From positions 19,930 through 83,929 of the forward strand of contig NZ_JAZAQF010000090.1 in NCBI RefSeq assembly GCF_043235035.1: 64,000 nucleotides of DNA, written 5' to 3'. A program made the translations under genes and the position numbers. The stretch is from CACIAM-69d sp001698445. GTDB lineage: Bacteria > Cyanobacteriota > Cyanobacteriia > CACIAM-69d. Positions 18,640-27,193 of the stretch are shown here, piece after piece. The notes beneath the pieces are model-generated. The model was not told where the DNA came from. It did no database searches and saw nothing but the letters and a program-made list of their open reading frames with translations. Position 1 is the stretch's first letter. Each line of letters starts with the position of its first letter.

Positions 18640-19929
18640 ATGCTTGACTGGGGCTTGATTTGGGCGCTGGGTTTTTTGGGGAGTTTTGGTCACTGTGCAG
18701 GCATGTGTGGGCCTTTGGCGGTGGCCTTTGCCCTGTCGGGAGACCCTCGAACCCTGCCGCAAGCAGGAGCCAAAACCTGGTGGCAGTTGGGCCGCTTCCA
18801 TCTGTTGCTGAATTTGGGGCGAATTTTCAGCTATGCCGTGGCGGGCGGGGCGATCGGGAGTTTGGGATCTCTGCTGGTGGCGGGCGGACAACTGACGGGG
18901 ATTGATAGCCCCCTGCGCCAAAGCCTGAGCGTCCTGACGGGGTTGATGTTGATTTGGTTTGGCCTTGCCCAAGTGCGACCCCAATGGTTGCCCCGCTTGC
19001 CTCTCTGGCATCCCCTGGCCCGGGGGCCCCAGCGCGATCGCCTCGAAAAAACCATGCTCACCATTGCTGGCCAAACCTGTTGGTGGATGCCGTTGGCCGT
19101 GGGGCTGGTTTGGGGGCTAATTCCCTGTGGATTTTTGTATGCGGCCCAGATTAAGGCAGCGGAAACGGGCAGCGCGATCGGGGGCAGCCTGACCATGTTG
19201 GTTTTTGGGCTGGGAACCTTGCCCACCATGGTTTTAACGGGCGCTTGGGCTGGCTCCATTGGCCAAGATCGACGCAGCCAACTCTTTCGGATGGCCGGTT
19301 GGGTGACGATCGCGATCGGGCTGTTAACCCTGGGTCGCACCAGCGCCATGCAAGATCTGACGGGCTATGGTTCCTTGGTGCTGCTGAGTTTATCCCTGAT
19401 CGCCCGGCCCATCAGTCGGTTGTGGGCGGCCCCCCTGCGCTATCGTCGGGCGGTCGGGGTGGGCGCTTGGTTGTTGGCCCTGGCCCATACGGGCCACATG
19501 CTCGATCACTCCCTGGATTGGGATTGGGAGGCGGTGGGCTTTTTGCACCCTCGCCAGCAGGTGGGGATTTGGGCCGGTGTGGGGGCGATCGGGCTGCTAA
19601 CGTTGTTGGCCCTCACCAGTTTCGATCGAGCTATGCGCTGGTTAGGCTCCCACTGGCGCACCTTACACCTGGCGGCCATTCCGGCCCTGGTAGCGATCGG
19701 GATGCACATGACCCTGGCGGGTGGGCCAACCATGATCGGGGATGGGGGATCGGTTTGGCGGCGGGCGATGGGGGTTGGCTGTGGGCTAGCTCTGGTTTTG
19801 TTGATGCGGGTGCGTTGGTTTTGGCAACTGTGGGGCCTGGGTGCGCTCTATCACGGCGTGGCCGGTGCGTCTGCGTCCCTGACCGCCGCCCCATCCCAGG
19901 ATTTCACTAGCTCCAGCGATCGGGTCTGA
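18640..19929 (+). CDS. TauE/SafE (DsbD_2)-like membrane protein with ferric-reductase-like C-terminal half
   Basis: About 429 aa from the ATG at 18640; the longer frame from 18547 lacks a convincing site. The N-terminal half has the motif LGFLGSFGHCAGMCGPLAV and a second GLIPCGFLYA, characteristic of the DsbD_2/UreH-like sulfite-exporter superfamily with about six helices. The C-terminal half (about residues 275-420) has further helices with paired histidines (HTGHMLDH, WRTLHLAAIPALVAIGMHM), resembling a ferric-reductase-like haem-binding membrane domain. The combination suggests electron or metal handling in the membrane, but the substrate is unknown. The 3' end overlaps the convergent GNAT gene by 79 bp. 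Confidence 0.72.
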   Translation: MLDWGLIWALGFLGSFGHCAGMCGPLAVAFALSGDPRTLPQAGAKTWWQLGRFHLLLNLGRIFSYAVAGGAIGSLGSLLVAGGQLTGIDSPLRQSLSVLTGLMLIWFGLAQVRPQWLPRLPLWHPLARGPQRDRLEKTMLTIAGQTCWWMPLAVGLVWGLIPCGFLYAAQIKAAETGSAIGGSLTMLVFGLGTLPTMVLTGAWAGSIGQDRRSQLFRMAGWVTIAIGLLTLGRTSAMQDLTGYGSLVLLSLSLIARPISRLWAAPLRYRRAVGVGAWLLALAHTGHMLDHSLDWDWEAVGFLHPRQQVGIWAGVGAIGLLTLLALTSFDRAMRWLGSHWRTLHLAAIPALVAIGMHMTLAGGPTMIGDGGSVWRRAMGVGCGLALVLLMRVRWFWQLWGLGALYHGVAGASASLTAAPSQDFTSSSDRV

Positions 19930-20429
19930 TAGCCCAAAGATTGATAAAGGGCGATCGCCGCTTGGTTACTGGCTCCCACTTGCAGCCCCAGGCGATCGCA
20001 ACCGGCCTGTTTGGCCTGCTGTTCCGCTTGATGCAGCAGGGATCGAGCCAAACCACGCCGCCGTTCCGTCGGTTGCACATAGAGCCAAAGCAGTTGGGCC
20101 CGTCGTTGGCCAGTTTCCGGGTCGATCGCCCAGCCCAACCACAGACCCGCAACCCAAAATTGACCGCTAGATTGACCGTCGCTGGCTTGAGCCGTGGCCG
20201 CTTCCACCCACCACAGTTGCCCATCGGCCGTCCAGAGTCGATCGACCAACAGGGCGATCGACTCTGGGTCTGGACTCAGGGGCATTAGCTCCCGGTAGGT
20301 GGCCGCCAAGCCCGCCAACAATTGGGGGCGATCGGCCCGGCTTCCCCGCCGTAATCGATAGCCTGTGGGTAACTGATTGGATTGTTGCCCCATCCCAGGC
20401 TCCGGCCCTGGGTCGGATGGCTGATTCAT
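19851..20429 (-). CDS. GNAT-family N-acetyltransferase
   Basis: This 192-aa protein has the acetyl-CoA binding core of the GNAT fold: QLLWLYVQPTERRRGLARSLL, where the (R/Q)-x-x-G/A loop binds pyrophosphate. It is followed by GLQVGASNQAAIALYQSLGYQ. The substrate is unknown. It starts 33 bp downstream of the small membrane protein gene on the same strand, so the two may be co-transcribed. Its last 26 codons overlap the end of the TauE-like gene on the other strand. The C-terminal tail WDGAAVRDADAPATP is low in complexity and may be dispensable. Confidence 0.85.
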   Translation of the reverse strand: MNQPSDPGPEPGMGQQSNQLPTGYRLRRGSRADRPQLLAGLAATYRELMPLSPDPESIALLVDRLWTADGQLWWVEAATAQASDGQSSGQFWVAGLWLGWAIDPETGQRRAQLLWLYVQPTERRRGLARSLLHQAEQQAKQAGCDRLGLQVGASNQAAIALYQSLGYQTRSLELVKSWDGAAVRDADAPATP

Positions 20430-20462
20430 GGCGGCATTAGCCCGCAGACTCTAACCTGCAGG

Positions 20463-20705
20463 CTACAAACTGGCAGAAAGATCCAAATCGGGCGCAGACC
20501 CTTGCACCAAAGCAGACAGGGAAGGCGGCAACGGTGCAGAGGGCGTAGTTTGTTGAGCAATGGGGGAAGGGAAGTCGATCGCCCCGATCGGTGCGGGCGC
20601 GGCCAAATCATTGGGCAAGAAGATCCGCGCACTCACGGCGATCAATGCCACCGCGAAGATCAACACCACCAGGAATGGAGCCACATACTGCCGGAAAAAC
20701 GCCAT
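20463..20705 (-). CDS. Small single-span membrane protein, unknown function
   Basis: 80 aa from the ATG at 20705, with GAGAGG about 7 bp upstream on the minus strand. The frame continues upstream to 21074 but loses coding character there. The protein has one hydrophobic helix (about residues 7-30, APFLVVLIFAVALIAVSARI) followed by a Pro/Ala/Ser-rich tail (LAAPAPIGAIDFPSPIAQQ). No catalytic motif is visible. Short membrane proteins of this look are common and conserved in cyanobacteria, but I do not recognise a named family. It is probably in one transcript with the GNAT gene. Confidence 0.65.
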   Translation of the reverse strand: MAFFRQYVAPFLVVLIFAVALIAVSARIFLPNDLAAPAPIGAIDFPSPIAQQTTPSAPLPPSLSALVQGSAPDLDLSASL

Positions 20706-20918
20706 CACCGACCTCTCTAATTTTGATAACGTTCTGTAATATTTCTTGGCACTTATTTTGACAGAAAACCCGCCCAATCCCGCATTGGGTTTCTCAGAAT
20801 TTCTCGCGAAAATTTTTCGGCGGCATTTCCCGTGAGCATTTCCCGCAGATATTTCTACCAGCGACCTCATCCATGGGCCATGGGCTAGACCTGGGCTGAA
20901 TGCCGTTGCAACGGCATA

Positions 20919-20988
20919 GACGATCTGAAACCGACGATCTGAAACCGACGATCTGAAACCGACGATCCAAAACCAACGATCCAACCCA
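20919..20988. repeat. 14-bp tandem array, 5 copies (GACGATCTGAAACC type)
   Basis: Copies lie at 20919-20932, 20933-20946, 20947-20960 (three identical), 20961-20974 and 20975-20988 (diverged, GACGATCCAAAACC-like). The array ends 6 bp before the ATG at 20995, so it forms the immediate 5' leader of the ABC-like gene, where no Shine-Dalgarno sequence is visible. The core GATCTGAA is shared with the array at 6177. Confidence 0.93.
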
Positions 20989-20994
20989 ATTGCT

Positions 20995-21768
20995 ATGGAT
21001 GCAGCCACCCCTCGATCGCCCCTGTTAGCTTGCCAAGGCGCAACCCAAGGCGGTCGATCGCCCTTGGGGCCCATTACGGGGGCGATCGAACCCGGAGAGC
21101 GACTGTTGATTGTGGGGGCACAGGCCCCGGAGATTTTGCGCTGGTGGGTGCGGCTGTCGGAGCCAACGGCTGGCGATGTGCTGGTTCAGGGACAGCGGGT
21201 GCAAACGCTGGATCCCGTTGCCCTGCGGCGGCGGGTGGCTTGGGTGGCTCCTCGATCGACCTTGCTGGCTCCGACGGTGGCGGCAACCCTCGCCTATCCT
21301 CTGGCGTTGCTGGGCCAAGACTCCCGGGCGATCGAGCCGGCTATTCAGGAAACCTGCGATCGCTTTGGGATTCCCACCAGTTGGTTAACCCGCCAAGCCT
21401 TTCAACTGACCGCTGCCGAGCAACATTGGGTGGCGATCGCTCGGGCTAGTTTGCTGCAACCGTTGGTGTTGCTGTTGGGCGATGGGTTTGAGGGCTTGAC
21501 CACGGAACAGAGCGATCGCCTGCAAAACTTGCTGCAAAATCAAGCATTCAGCTCCCAAACCACCGCAGTTGTTTGCACTGCCACCACGATCGCCGGCCTG
21601 AGAGCTGCCCCGATCGCCACCCGCTGTTGGGTGCTAACGCAAGGGCAACTGACGACCGATCGGCCGGCTTCCGAAATGGACTGGGCTGCTCTGGAAAAAC
21701 AATTCCCCTCGGTTAATCAGGCCGGCCTTGATTCCGGCCTTCCCGATCCCGAAGCTGATTGGTTTTGA
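20995..21768 (+). CDS. Degenerate ABC-type ATPase-like protein
   Basis: This 257-aa protein has the layout of an ABC ATPase: an N-terminal beta sheet, a Walker A position, a Q-loop region, a signature helix and Walker B. The Walker A region reads IVGAQAPEILRW instead of GxxGxGKST. The signature reads QLTAAEQHWVAIARA instead of LSGGQ. The Walker B region reads LVLLLGDGFEGL, with the usual DEP replaced. All nucleotide-binding motifs are therefore lost while the fold-specific parts (VAIARASLLQPLVLL, GDVLVQGQRVQTLDP) stay. It is probably a pseudo-ATPase acting as a binding or regulatory subunit. No permease gene is adjacent. The leader before its ATG consists of a 14-bp tandem array. Confidence 0.75.
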   Translation: MDAATPRSPLLACQGATQGGRSPLGPITGAIEPGERLLIVGAQAPEILRWWVRLSEPTAGDVLVQGQRVQTLDPVALRRRVAWVAPRSTLLAPTVAATLAYPLALLGQDSRAIEPAIQETCDRFGIPTSWLTRQAFQLTAAEQHWVAIARASLLQPLVLLLGDGFEGLTTEQSDRLQNLLQNQAFSSQTTAVVCTATTIAGLRAAPIATRCWVLTQGQLTTDRPASEMDWAALEKQFPSVNQAGLDSGLPDPEADWF

Positions 21769-21833
21769 AGTGGTTTGGCTATGCTCTGCAAGTGGCCCTG
21801 CATGGCCTGTGTCGCCATCGGGCCCGTGGCATT

Positions 21834-22772
21834 TCAATCGGCTGGCAAGACGACACGCGGAGCCAATAGCGGCCCCGCCTCTCCCGTTGTTAGGGCCCCA
21901 ACTCCCAACAACCGACCGGACTGATCCAAAACACGGGCGATCGGGTCGGTTTGCTCCTGCTTGAGGGATTCGCCGCATTGCGGTGTTGGGGGACATTCCG
22001 CGAGGGCGATCGCTTGGCCAAAAAACCAGCGCTTCACGGCCTCTTCCGCCAAGGTCACCGTGGGCAGATGGGTCAAGCCCAAGGCTGGGTCGATCGGTTG
22101 CCACCCTTGCCCGATCGCCGCTTCCAATTGCTCCAGCGTCAGGCTGTTTTCCAAAGTGAAGCCACCGCTGGCCGTTCGTTTCAAATGAGCCAACGTGCCC
22201 CCCACGCCCAAGGCCGTGCCCAGATCTCGGGCGATCGAGCGGATATAGGTTCCGGGGCCACAGTCGATGGTTAAGTCCAACTCCGGTTCGGTTCCCGGTC
22301 GCCAAGCCTCGATCGTGATTCGATCGACCTGCACTTGTCGCTCCGGCACTTCCACGGTCTTGCCTTGCCGCGCTAAATCGTAGAGCCGCTGCCCATCCAC
22401 CTGAATGGCGCTGTATTGGGGTGGAATTTGTCGAATTGGGCCAATGAATTGCGATATTTGGCTGGAAATGGCTTCTAAGGTAAGGCTGGTTAAGGCCTCG
22501 GGCGATCGCGCCGTCAGCACTTTCCCTTCCAGGTCGTCGGTGGTGGTGGTGATGCCAAGGCGCACCGTGGCTGCGTAGGATTTGGCCCCCGGCAAAAATT
22601 GCAACAGGCGGGTGGCGGGCCCCAGGGCGATCGGCAACACCCCGATCGCGGCCGGATCCAACGTGCCCCCATGGCCCGTCCGTTTGCACCGCGTCAGTCG
22701 CCGTACTTTGGCTACGCAATCGTGGGATGTGAAGCCCGCCGGTTTGCACAAGTTCAAAAATCCACAAACCAT
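21834..22772 (-). CDS. truB: tRNA pseudouridine(55) synthase TruB
   Basis: This 312-aa enzyme makes pseudouridine 55 in the T-loop of tRNAs. The N-terminus FLNLCKPAGFTSHDCVAKVR and the catalytic motif GHGGTLDPAAIGVL (Asp39) are diagnostic. KSYAATVRLGITTTTDD and the C-terminal GPGTYIRSIARDLG segment follow. Its length is normal for the family. It lies on the minus strand between the degenerate ABC gene and apcD, with no obvious operon partner. A perfect 20-bp palindrome stands about 70 bp upstream of its start. Confidence 0.95.
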   Translation of the reverse strand: MVCGFLNLCKPAGFTSHDCVAKVRRLTRCKRTGHGGTLDPAAIGVLPIALGPATRLLQFLPGAKSYAATVRLGITTTTDDLEGKVLTARSPEALTSLTLEAISSQISQFIGPIRQIPPQYSAIQVDGQRLYDLARQGKTVEVPERQVQVDRITIEAWRPGTEPELDLTIDCGPGTYIRSIARDLGTALGVGGTLAHLKRTASGGFTLENSLTLEQLEAAIGQGWQPIDPALGLTHLPTVTLAEEAVKRWFFGQAIALAECPPTPQCGESLKQEQTDPIARVLDQSGRLLGVGALTTGEAGPLLAPRVVLPAD

Positions 22773-23189
22773 CGCCTAATTGCACCTACTAGAGCGCCTG
22801 CTTTAATTCGCGGGGTCAAAATCGCGGAGCTAATCGTCTTAACAAGGGGCTTAAGCCCCTTGCTGCCTAACGATTGGGTGGCGGTAACAGTTTTTGATTT
22901 AGCCCATCGAAATCAGCCTGTCACGCCACTACAGGGGGCAAACACCTGATTTCCAATTTCTGGTTTTTTGGTTCTAATTCTTGCTAATGCTGGATTGCTG
23001 CTAGCGTTCTGTCTTGCCAGATGTGGGCCAAGGGCGGCAGTTCCAGCCAGCCTCAGACACGCAAAGGGGTAGAGATGCAGCCCACATCTCCACCCCCTGT
23101 GATTGCAGCCTGCGCCCACCGCGATCGCCCGAGAACGACCTTGAACGCAAACCAAATTTCATGGGTTTCTGGTCTCTGAAGGAACGGCC
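22773..23189. other. 417-bp gap between truB and apcD
   Basis: The gap contains the palindrome at 22843-22862 and a GT-rich stretch (CTGGTTTTTTGG near 22963). No gene, tRNA or clear promoter was found. It should contain the apcD 3' end and the truB promoter. Confidence 0.5.
22843..22862. repeat. 20-bp perfect palindrome CAAGGGGCTTAAGCCCCTTG
   Basis: The sequence is fully self-complementary. It occurs again unchanged at 47603-47622 and in degenerate form at 63823-63842, always between genes. Here it lies between apcD and truB, so it could serve as a transcript end or a dispersed repeat. Confidence 0.9.
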
Positions 23190-23678
23190 CTAGGCGGCCA
23201 TTCCCTGAATGATGTAGTCGAAGTAAGGCTCGGTGGCGGCAGCATCTTCGGTGCTCAGAAGGCCCAAGGAGGCTTCCTTGAGGCAACGCAAGGCTTCCAC
23301 CATCCCCGGCAGCGGGACACCCAAGGAGTTGTACATTTCGCGTGCGCCCACCAGACCAATGGTTTCGATCGGTTCCTTGTCGCCCGCCAACACGCCGTAG
23401 GTTACCAGTCGCAGATACCAGCCATAGTCCCGAAGGCACTGGTTCCGCTCCCGTTGACCATAGGCATTGCCGCCGGGAGCAATAAAGTCCGGACGACGTT
23501 GCCACAGCTTGCGGCTGGCTTCTTGCACAATCTTTTTCTCACTGTCGGCCAGCGTTTGGGCAATCCGAATACGCTGCTCGCCGGTTTTTAAAAATTCCGA
23601 GATGCTCTTAAGCTCGCCACTGCTAGGGTAGCGAAGCTCGTCGTCGGCTTTCAGAATGACTTGGCTAACTACGCTCAT
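23190..23678 (-). CDS. apcD: Allophycocyanin-B alpha subunit ApcD
   Basis: 162 aa from the ATG at 23678. The sequence MSVVSQVILKADDELRYPSS is typical of ApcD, the terminal-emitter subunit of the phycobilisome core that passes energy to the photosystems. The phycocyanobilin attachment cysteine is in NQCLRDYGWYLRLVTYG, followed by MYNSLGVPLPGMVEAL. An upstream extension of the frame to 23816 is not needed, since the protein has the standard N-terminus and length. It stands alone, away from apcAB, as is usual for apcD. No clear promoter was found in the 416 bp upstream. Confidence 0.97.
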   Translation of the reverse strand: MSVVSQVILKADDELRYPSSGELKSISEFLKTGEQRIRIAQTLADSEKKIVQEASRKLWQRRPDFIAPGGNAYGQRERNQCLRDYGWYLRLVTYGVLAGDKEPIETIGLVGAREMYNSLGVPLPGMVEALRCLKEASLGLLSTEDAAATEPYFDYIIQGMAA

Positions 23679-24093
23679 AATATCGAGAGTATCGGAATAT
23701 CGTTTCCACTCTACCAAAGTTTTTTCGCGGCAAAACCTTCGGGCTAATTGACCCCTGATTGGGGCGATTGCCCGGGGCTGGAATGAGCCGAGACTCCTTA
23801 GCAAAAATGGGGTCAACCCATGGCCCAGTCGGTTTTCGCCGATCGGGAAATCGTTGGCTTGGGTTTACTTAGCGGCGATCGATTCAAAGGGCTGTTGCTG
23901 ATCCCAGATCCTCCACAAAAAGCCTTGGTCGGGGGTGTCAATCGGTGGCAACTTTGGTGAAGATTTGTAACAGATACCCTGAAGCCTGTTTCAGGTTTGG
24001 CGACGACCGCCAGGGACTGGGCCAGGAGTGGCCAGGATCGGAAAGATTCAGGCCAGACCAAATAAGAATGGACAGCAGAGACGGGAGGAAATT
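23679..24093. other. 415-bp divergent region, apcD/PHP gene
   Basis: This should hold the promoters of apcD (minus) and the PHP gene (plus). An AT-rich stretch lies directly before apcD (about 23678-23730). I find no gene and no strong -35/-10 pair. Confidence 0.45.
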
Positions 24094-24933
24094 TTGCTGG
24101 AATTGCATTGTCATACGACATTTTCCGATGGCACGCTAACTCCGACGGAGTTAGTGGCGGCGGCGATCGAGGCGGGGGTGCGGGCCCTGGCCATTACAGA
24201 TCACGACACCTGCGCTGGTTGGGATGAAGCGATCGAGGCGGCGGGCGATCGGCTCGAAATTGTGCCGGGGTTGGAACTGAGCGTGGTTCACAACGGGCGA
24301 TCGCTCCATATCTTGGGGTTTTATCCCGATCGTGATCGGATTCATGAACCGCTGGCGGTGCGCTTGGCCGGCCGTCGCCAGCGGGCCCAACGAATGGCGG
24401 AAAAGCTGGCGGAGTTGGGCTACCCGATCGAGCTGCCAGAATTACCAGGCAATATGGCTCCTGGCCGACCGCACATCGCCCAAGCGCTGGTGGCGGCGGG
24501 CCATGTCACGTCGGCCCAGGAAGCATTTACCCGATTTTTGGGGGATGATCGCCCGGCCCATGTGCAATACGACAAATTTTCGATCGTGGAGGGCATGAAC
24601 CTGCTCCGATCGGCTGGGGCCGTGCCCGTTTGGGCCCATCCTTACCTGTTTCGTGGGGGCAATGTGGAAGACACCTTGCCGGAACTGGTGGCGGCGGGGC
24701 TGTTGGGCTTGGAGGTTTATCATCCCAACCACAGCCTGACGGAACAGAAGCGCCTTTTGGAACTGTGCGATCGCTATGGATTGTTGGCCACGGGCGGCAG
24801 TGACTACCACGGCCCCGCCCCGAGTACCAAGGCTGAACGCCGCGACAGCTTAAATCAATTTCAATTGCCCCTGGCCTTGCTCGATCGCCTAAAGCAGGTC
24901 AAGGCTACCTTGGAAATGGAAACCGATTATTGA
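24094..24933 (+). CDS. PHP-domain metal-dependent phosphoesterase
   Basis: About 279 aa. PHP motifs appear in order: HCHTTFSDG, TDHDT, PGLELS, WAHPYLF and GGSDYHGP, giving a complete set of His/Asp metal ligands. Proteins of this class (TrpH/RNase AM type) hydrolyse 3',5'-bisphosphonucleosides or trim RNA 5' ends; which applies here is not decided by sequence. I choose the TTG at 24094 as start because GGGAGG stands 5 bp upstream and the conserved domain begins at once. A GTG at 24028 would add 22 residues with no similarity. Its stop overlaps the convergent uppP end by 7 bp. Confidence 0.88.
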   Translation: MLELHCHTTFSDGTLTPTELVAAAIEAGVRALAITDHDTCAGWDEAIEAAGDRLEIVPGLELSVVHNGRSLHILGFYPDRDRIHEPLAVRLAGRRQRAQRMAEKLAELGYPIELPELPGNMAPGRPHIAQALVAAGHVTSAQEAFTRFLGDDRPAHVQYDKFSIVEGMNLLRSAGAVPVWAHPYLFRGGNVEDTLPELVAAGLLGLEVYHPNHSLTEQKRLLELCDRYGLLATGGSDYHGPAPSTKAERRDSLNQFQLPLALLDRLKQVKATLEMETDY

Positions 24934-25919
24934 TTGGGCAGCCACCCAAACCCGATCGATCCCAAAATCGCCACCCCAAAGATCAATCGATAGATCACAA
25001 AAACCCAAGTGTTTTGGGTCTGCAAAAACTTCAGTAACCAAGCGATCGCCGCATAGGACGACACCGCCGACACCACAACACCCACCGTCAGTGACAACCC
25101 CGCGCCGGCCGGCAACCCTTCTTTCAAAACACCCACCAGTTCCACCAATCCCGCCAGGGTAATGGCGGGAATGCCCAGCAGAAAGGAGAAACGCGCCGCC
25201 GCTGCCCGATCGATGCCGGACAACAGGCCCGCCGTCAGGGTTGATCCCGATCGCGAGACCCCGGGAATCAGGGCCAGGGCTTGGGCTGCCCCTAAAATTA
25301 ATCCATCGTTTAGACCCAGGGCGTTGTAGTGGCGGTGGCGGCTGCCGGTCACTTCCGCCAAACCCAGCAGCAGGGCCATGACGATCGAGGCGATCGCGAT
25401 CGCCCCCAAGCTCCGTAGCGGGGAATTGTCAAAATCGGGGATGAATTGCTTAATTGCCAAGCCGCCAGCCACAATGGGCAACGTCCCCAGACCAATGCCA
25501 AGGGCAATCCGAAACTGCCGATCGCCCCAATCCTTGCGGGAAATGGCTTGGGCTGACCCGATCGCCAGGGCCGTTAAATCTGCCCAAAAATAAGTCAGCA
25601 CCGCCGCGATGCTCCCCAGTTGGATCACCGCCGTGTAGGCCACGCCCGGATCGCCCCAACCGAGCACCACGGGCACAACCTTCAAGTGGGCCGTGCTGCT
25701 GATCGGTAAAAACTCCGTCAGCCCCTGCACCAGCCCCAGGCCGATCGCCTCCAGCCAGCTCACGCCATCACTCACCGAAACCGTTGGGTCAGCCGCTTGG
25801 GCCGCAGCCCCCAAGCCCACCAGCCAAACCCCCAGCCCCATCCCGGCCCACCAGCGGTAAACCCGCTTGATTTGACTCTGCCCTTTGCTGCTTGATCGCC
25901 CTTGCTGTGAATTACCCAT
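24927..25919 (-). CDS. uppP: Undecaprenyl-diphosphatase UppP (BacA)
   Basis: 330 aa from the ATG at 25919. This integral membrane enzyme dephosphorylates undecaprenyl pyrophosphate so the lipid carrier can be reused for peptidoglycan and polysaccharide synthesis. The signature GLVQGLTEFLPISSTAHL and the second motif PGVSRSGSTLT are intact, with about seven to eight helices. The N-terminal 60 residues include an extra hydrophobic segment ending AAAQAADP, resembling a signal sequence. To my knowledge such extensions are common in cyanobacterial UppP. The frame can be extended to a TTG at 25970, which seems less likely. Confidence 0.95.
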   Translation of the reverse strand: MGNSQQGRSSSKGQSQIKRVYRWWAGMGLGVWLVGLGAAAQAADPTVSVSDGVSWLEAIGLGLVQGLTEFLPISSTAHLKVVPVVLGWGDPGVAYTAVIQLGSIAAVLTYFWADLTALAIGSAQAISRKDWGDRQFRIALGIGLGTLPIVAGGLAIKQFIPDFDNSPLRSLGAIAIASIVMALLLGLAEVTGSRHRHYNALGLNDGLILGAAQALALIPGVSRSGSTLTAGLLSGIDRAAAARFSFLLGIPAITLAGLVELVGVLKEGLPAGAGLSLTVGVVVSAVSSYAAIAWLLKFLQTQNTWVFVIYRLIFGVAILGSIGFGWLPNQ

Positions 25920-26302
25920 CGTTAAACCTGATTGGCCCCAACCATGCCTGAAAATGCTCAGCACCTTCAACCACTGTTCTGAATTTCTTCTGAATTTCTA
26001 AGGACTGATTCTAAGGACTGAATACGATGTCCTTGATTCGCAATCCGCCTTCCTTGCCATGCTACCCAACGGCGTTCCTCCGCCATCATCCCAATCGCGG
26101 CTGATATTGTGGCTGATTTTGCCGCATCCCGAAAACCAACCGCTATCGGTGATGCACCGTGGGGGCTATGGTATGTTAAGAAAACTAAAGATAAAAATTA
26201 ATAAACCTAACCAAAGTCGCAGGTTTTCTCATTTTGGTTGCCTATCCCTCCTCTGCCAGCGCCATTACGCCGTTTCGTCGATCGGCTGGCCCCGGTCGTT
26301 TA
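25920..26302. other. 383-bp divergent region, uppP/DUF3120-like gene
   Basis: This contains short direct duplications (TCTGAATTTCT twice and CTAAGGACTGA(A/T)T twice, about 25979-26025) and an A-rich stretch near 26180-26220. No gene or recognised regulatory site. Confidence 0.45.
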
Positions 26303-27052
26303 ATGTCCGCGAATCTGGCGGCGGATGCCTTGGCTAGTGATTGCCCTGATGAGACAACCCTAAGTCCCCCTGCCCCGCCGACTGAGAGCCAATCGCCCGT
26401 TGCCCTGGGTTGGATGTTTGTGGCGGGGTTGTTCTTGGTGTCGGGCCCCGTGTTTGTAGAAGCCCCCTTGGTGCGATCGTTCCCTATCCTTTCCACTGCC
26501 CTCACCCTGGTTTGGAGCTTGTTGGGGGCCCGGTGGCTGGAGTCACCCAAGTGGCGGGTTTGGGGCGACCTGTTGGTGGGGTTTAGCTGGAGTTGGCTGG
26601 CGGGTTCGCTCTATTGGGGCTGGTTGCGTTGGGAACCCACAGTCCACCTGCCCATGGAGGCGATCGCCCTGCCCCTGGCGCTAATCTCCGTGCGATCGAG
26701 CTGGGGACGCATTGGCAGTCTGTTCTATCTCGGCTCCTTGTTGGGAACCGCCATCACCGATAGCTACTTCTATTGCGTGGATTTGATGCCCGCCTGGCGC
26801 GAGGCGATCGCCGCCGAAAGTGCCGATCTTCACACCGTTGCGCCGATCCTGCACGGAGCCTTGGCCAAAATGCATACCCCCTTTGGCCTGGGCTGGGCCG
26901 TGTTGTTGGCGGGTACGTTGCTGTTTGCTGGTCTGGGCGCGGGTTGGTGGGCCAAGCGATCCCAGGATGCTGGCTGGATGGTGTTCAGTGCGGCCCTGTT
27001 GGGCACTCTCTTTGTCGATGGCCTATTCTGGCTGAGTGCCCTGTTTGCCTAA
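26303..27052 (+). CDS. Cyanobacterial integral membrane protein, DUF3120-like
   Basis: 249 aa from the ATG at 26303; the frame is open to 26234, but the upstream part is unconvincing. There are six or so hydrophobic segments, beginning with ALGWMFVAGLFLVSGPVFVEAPLVRS. A conserved-looking stretch GSLYWGWLRWEPTVHLPMEAIALPLAL follows, then FYLGSLLGTAITDSYFY. I recall a cyanobacteria-specific family with this pattern (DUF3120), but this match is from memory. The function is unknown. The gene is divergent from uppP with a 380-bp gap, and 141 bp before the FHA-cyclase gene on the same strand. Confidence 0.65.
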   Translation: MSANLAADALASDCPDETTLSPPAPPTESQSPVALGWMFVAGLFLVSGPVFVEAPLVRSFPILSTALTLVWSLLGARWLESPKWRVWGDLLVGFSWSWLAGSLYWGWLRWEPTVHLPMEAIALPLALISVRSSWGRIGSLFYLGSLLGTAITDSYFYCVDLMPAWREAIAAESADLHTVAPILHGALAKMHTPFGLGWAVLLAGTLLFAGLGAGWWAKRSQDAGWMVFSAALLGTLFVDGLFWLSALFA

Positions 27053-27193
27053 TTTGCCTAATCGGCCCCATTGGCCCCAACCGTGGCGTGGCCCAAAATT
27101 TGCACAGGCCGTACGGAGGAGCTGTCAATGGCGGTGTATATTGTGCCGGACTAAAACAACACCTAGTCCTCCGGGACTTTCACCTGTGCGCGC

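Noticed and set aside
20706..21074. Longer 203-aa version of the small membrane protein
   Set aside because: The upstream part runs through the 14-bp array and into the opposite-strand ABC-like gene; the ATG at 20705 has a good ribosome-binding site.
23679..23816. N-terminal extension of apcD
   Set aside because: The extension resembles no phycobiliprotein; the ATG at 23678 gives the standard N-terminus and length.
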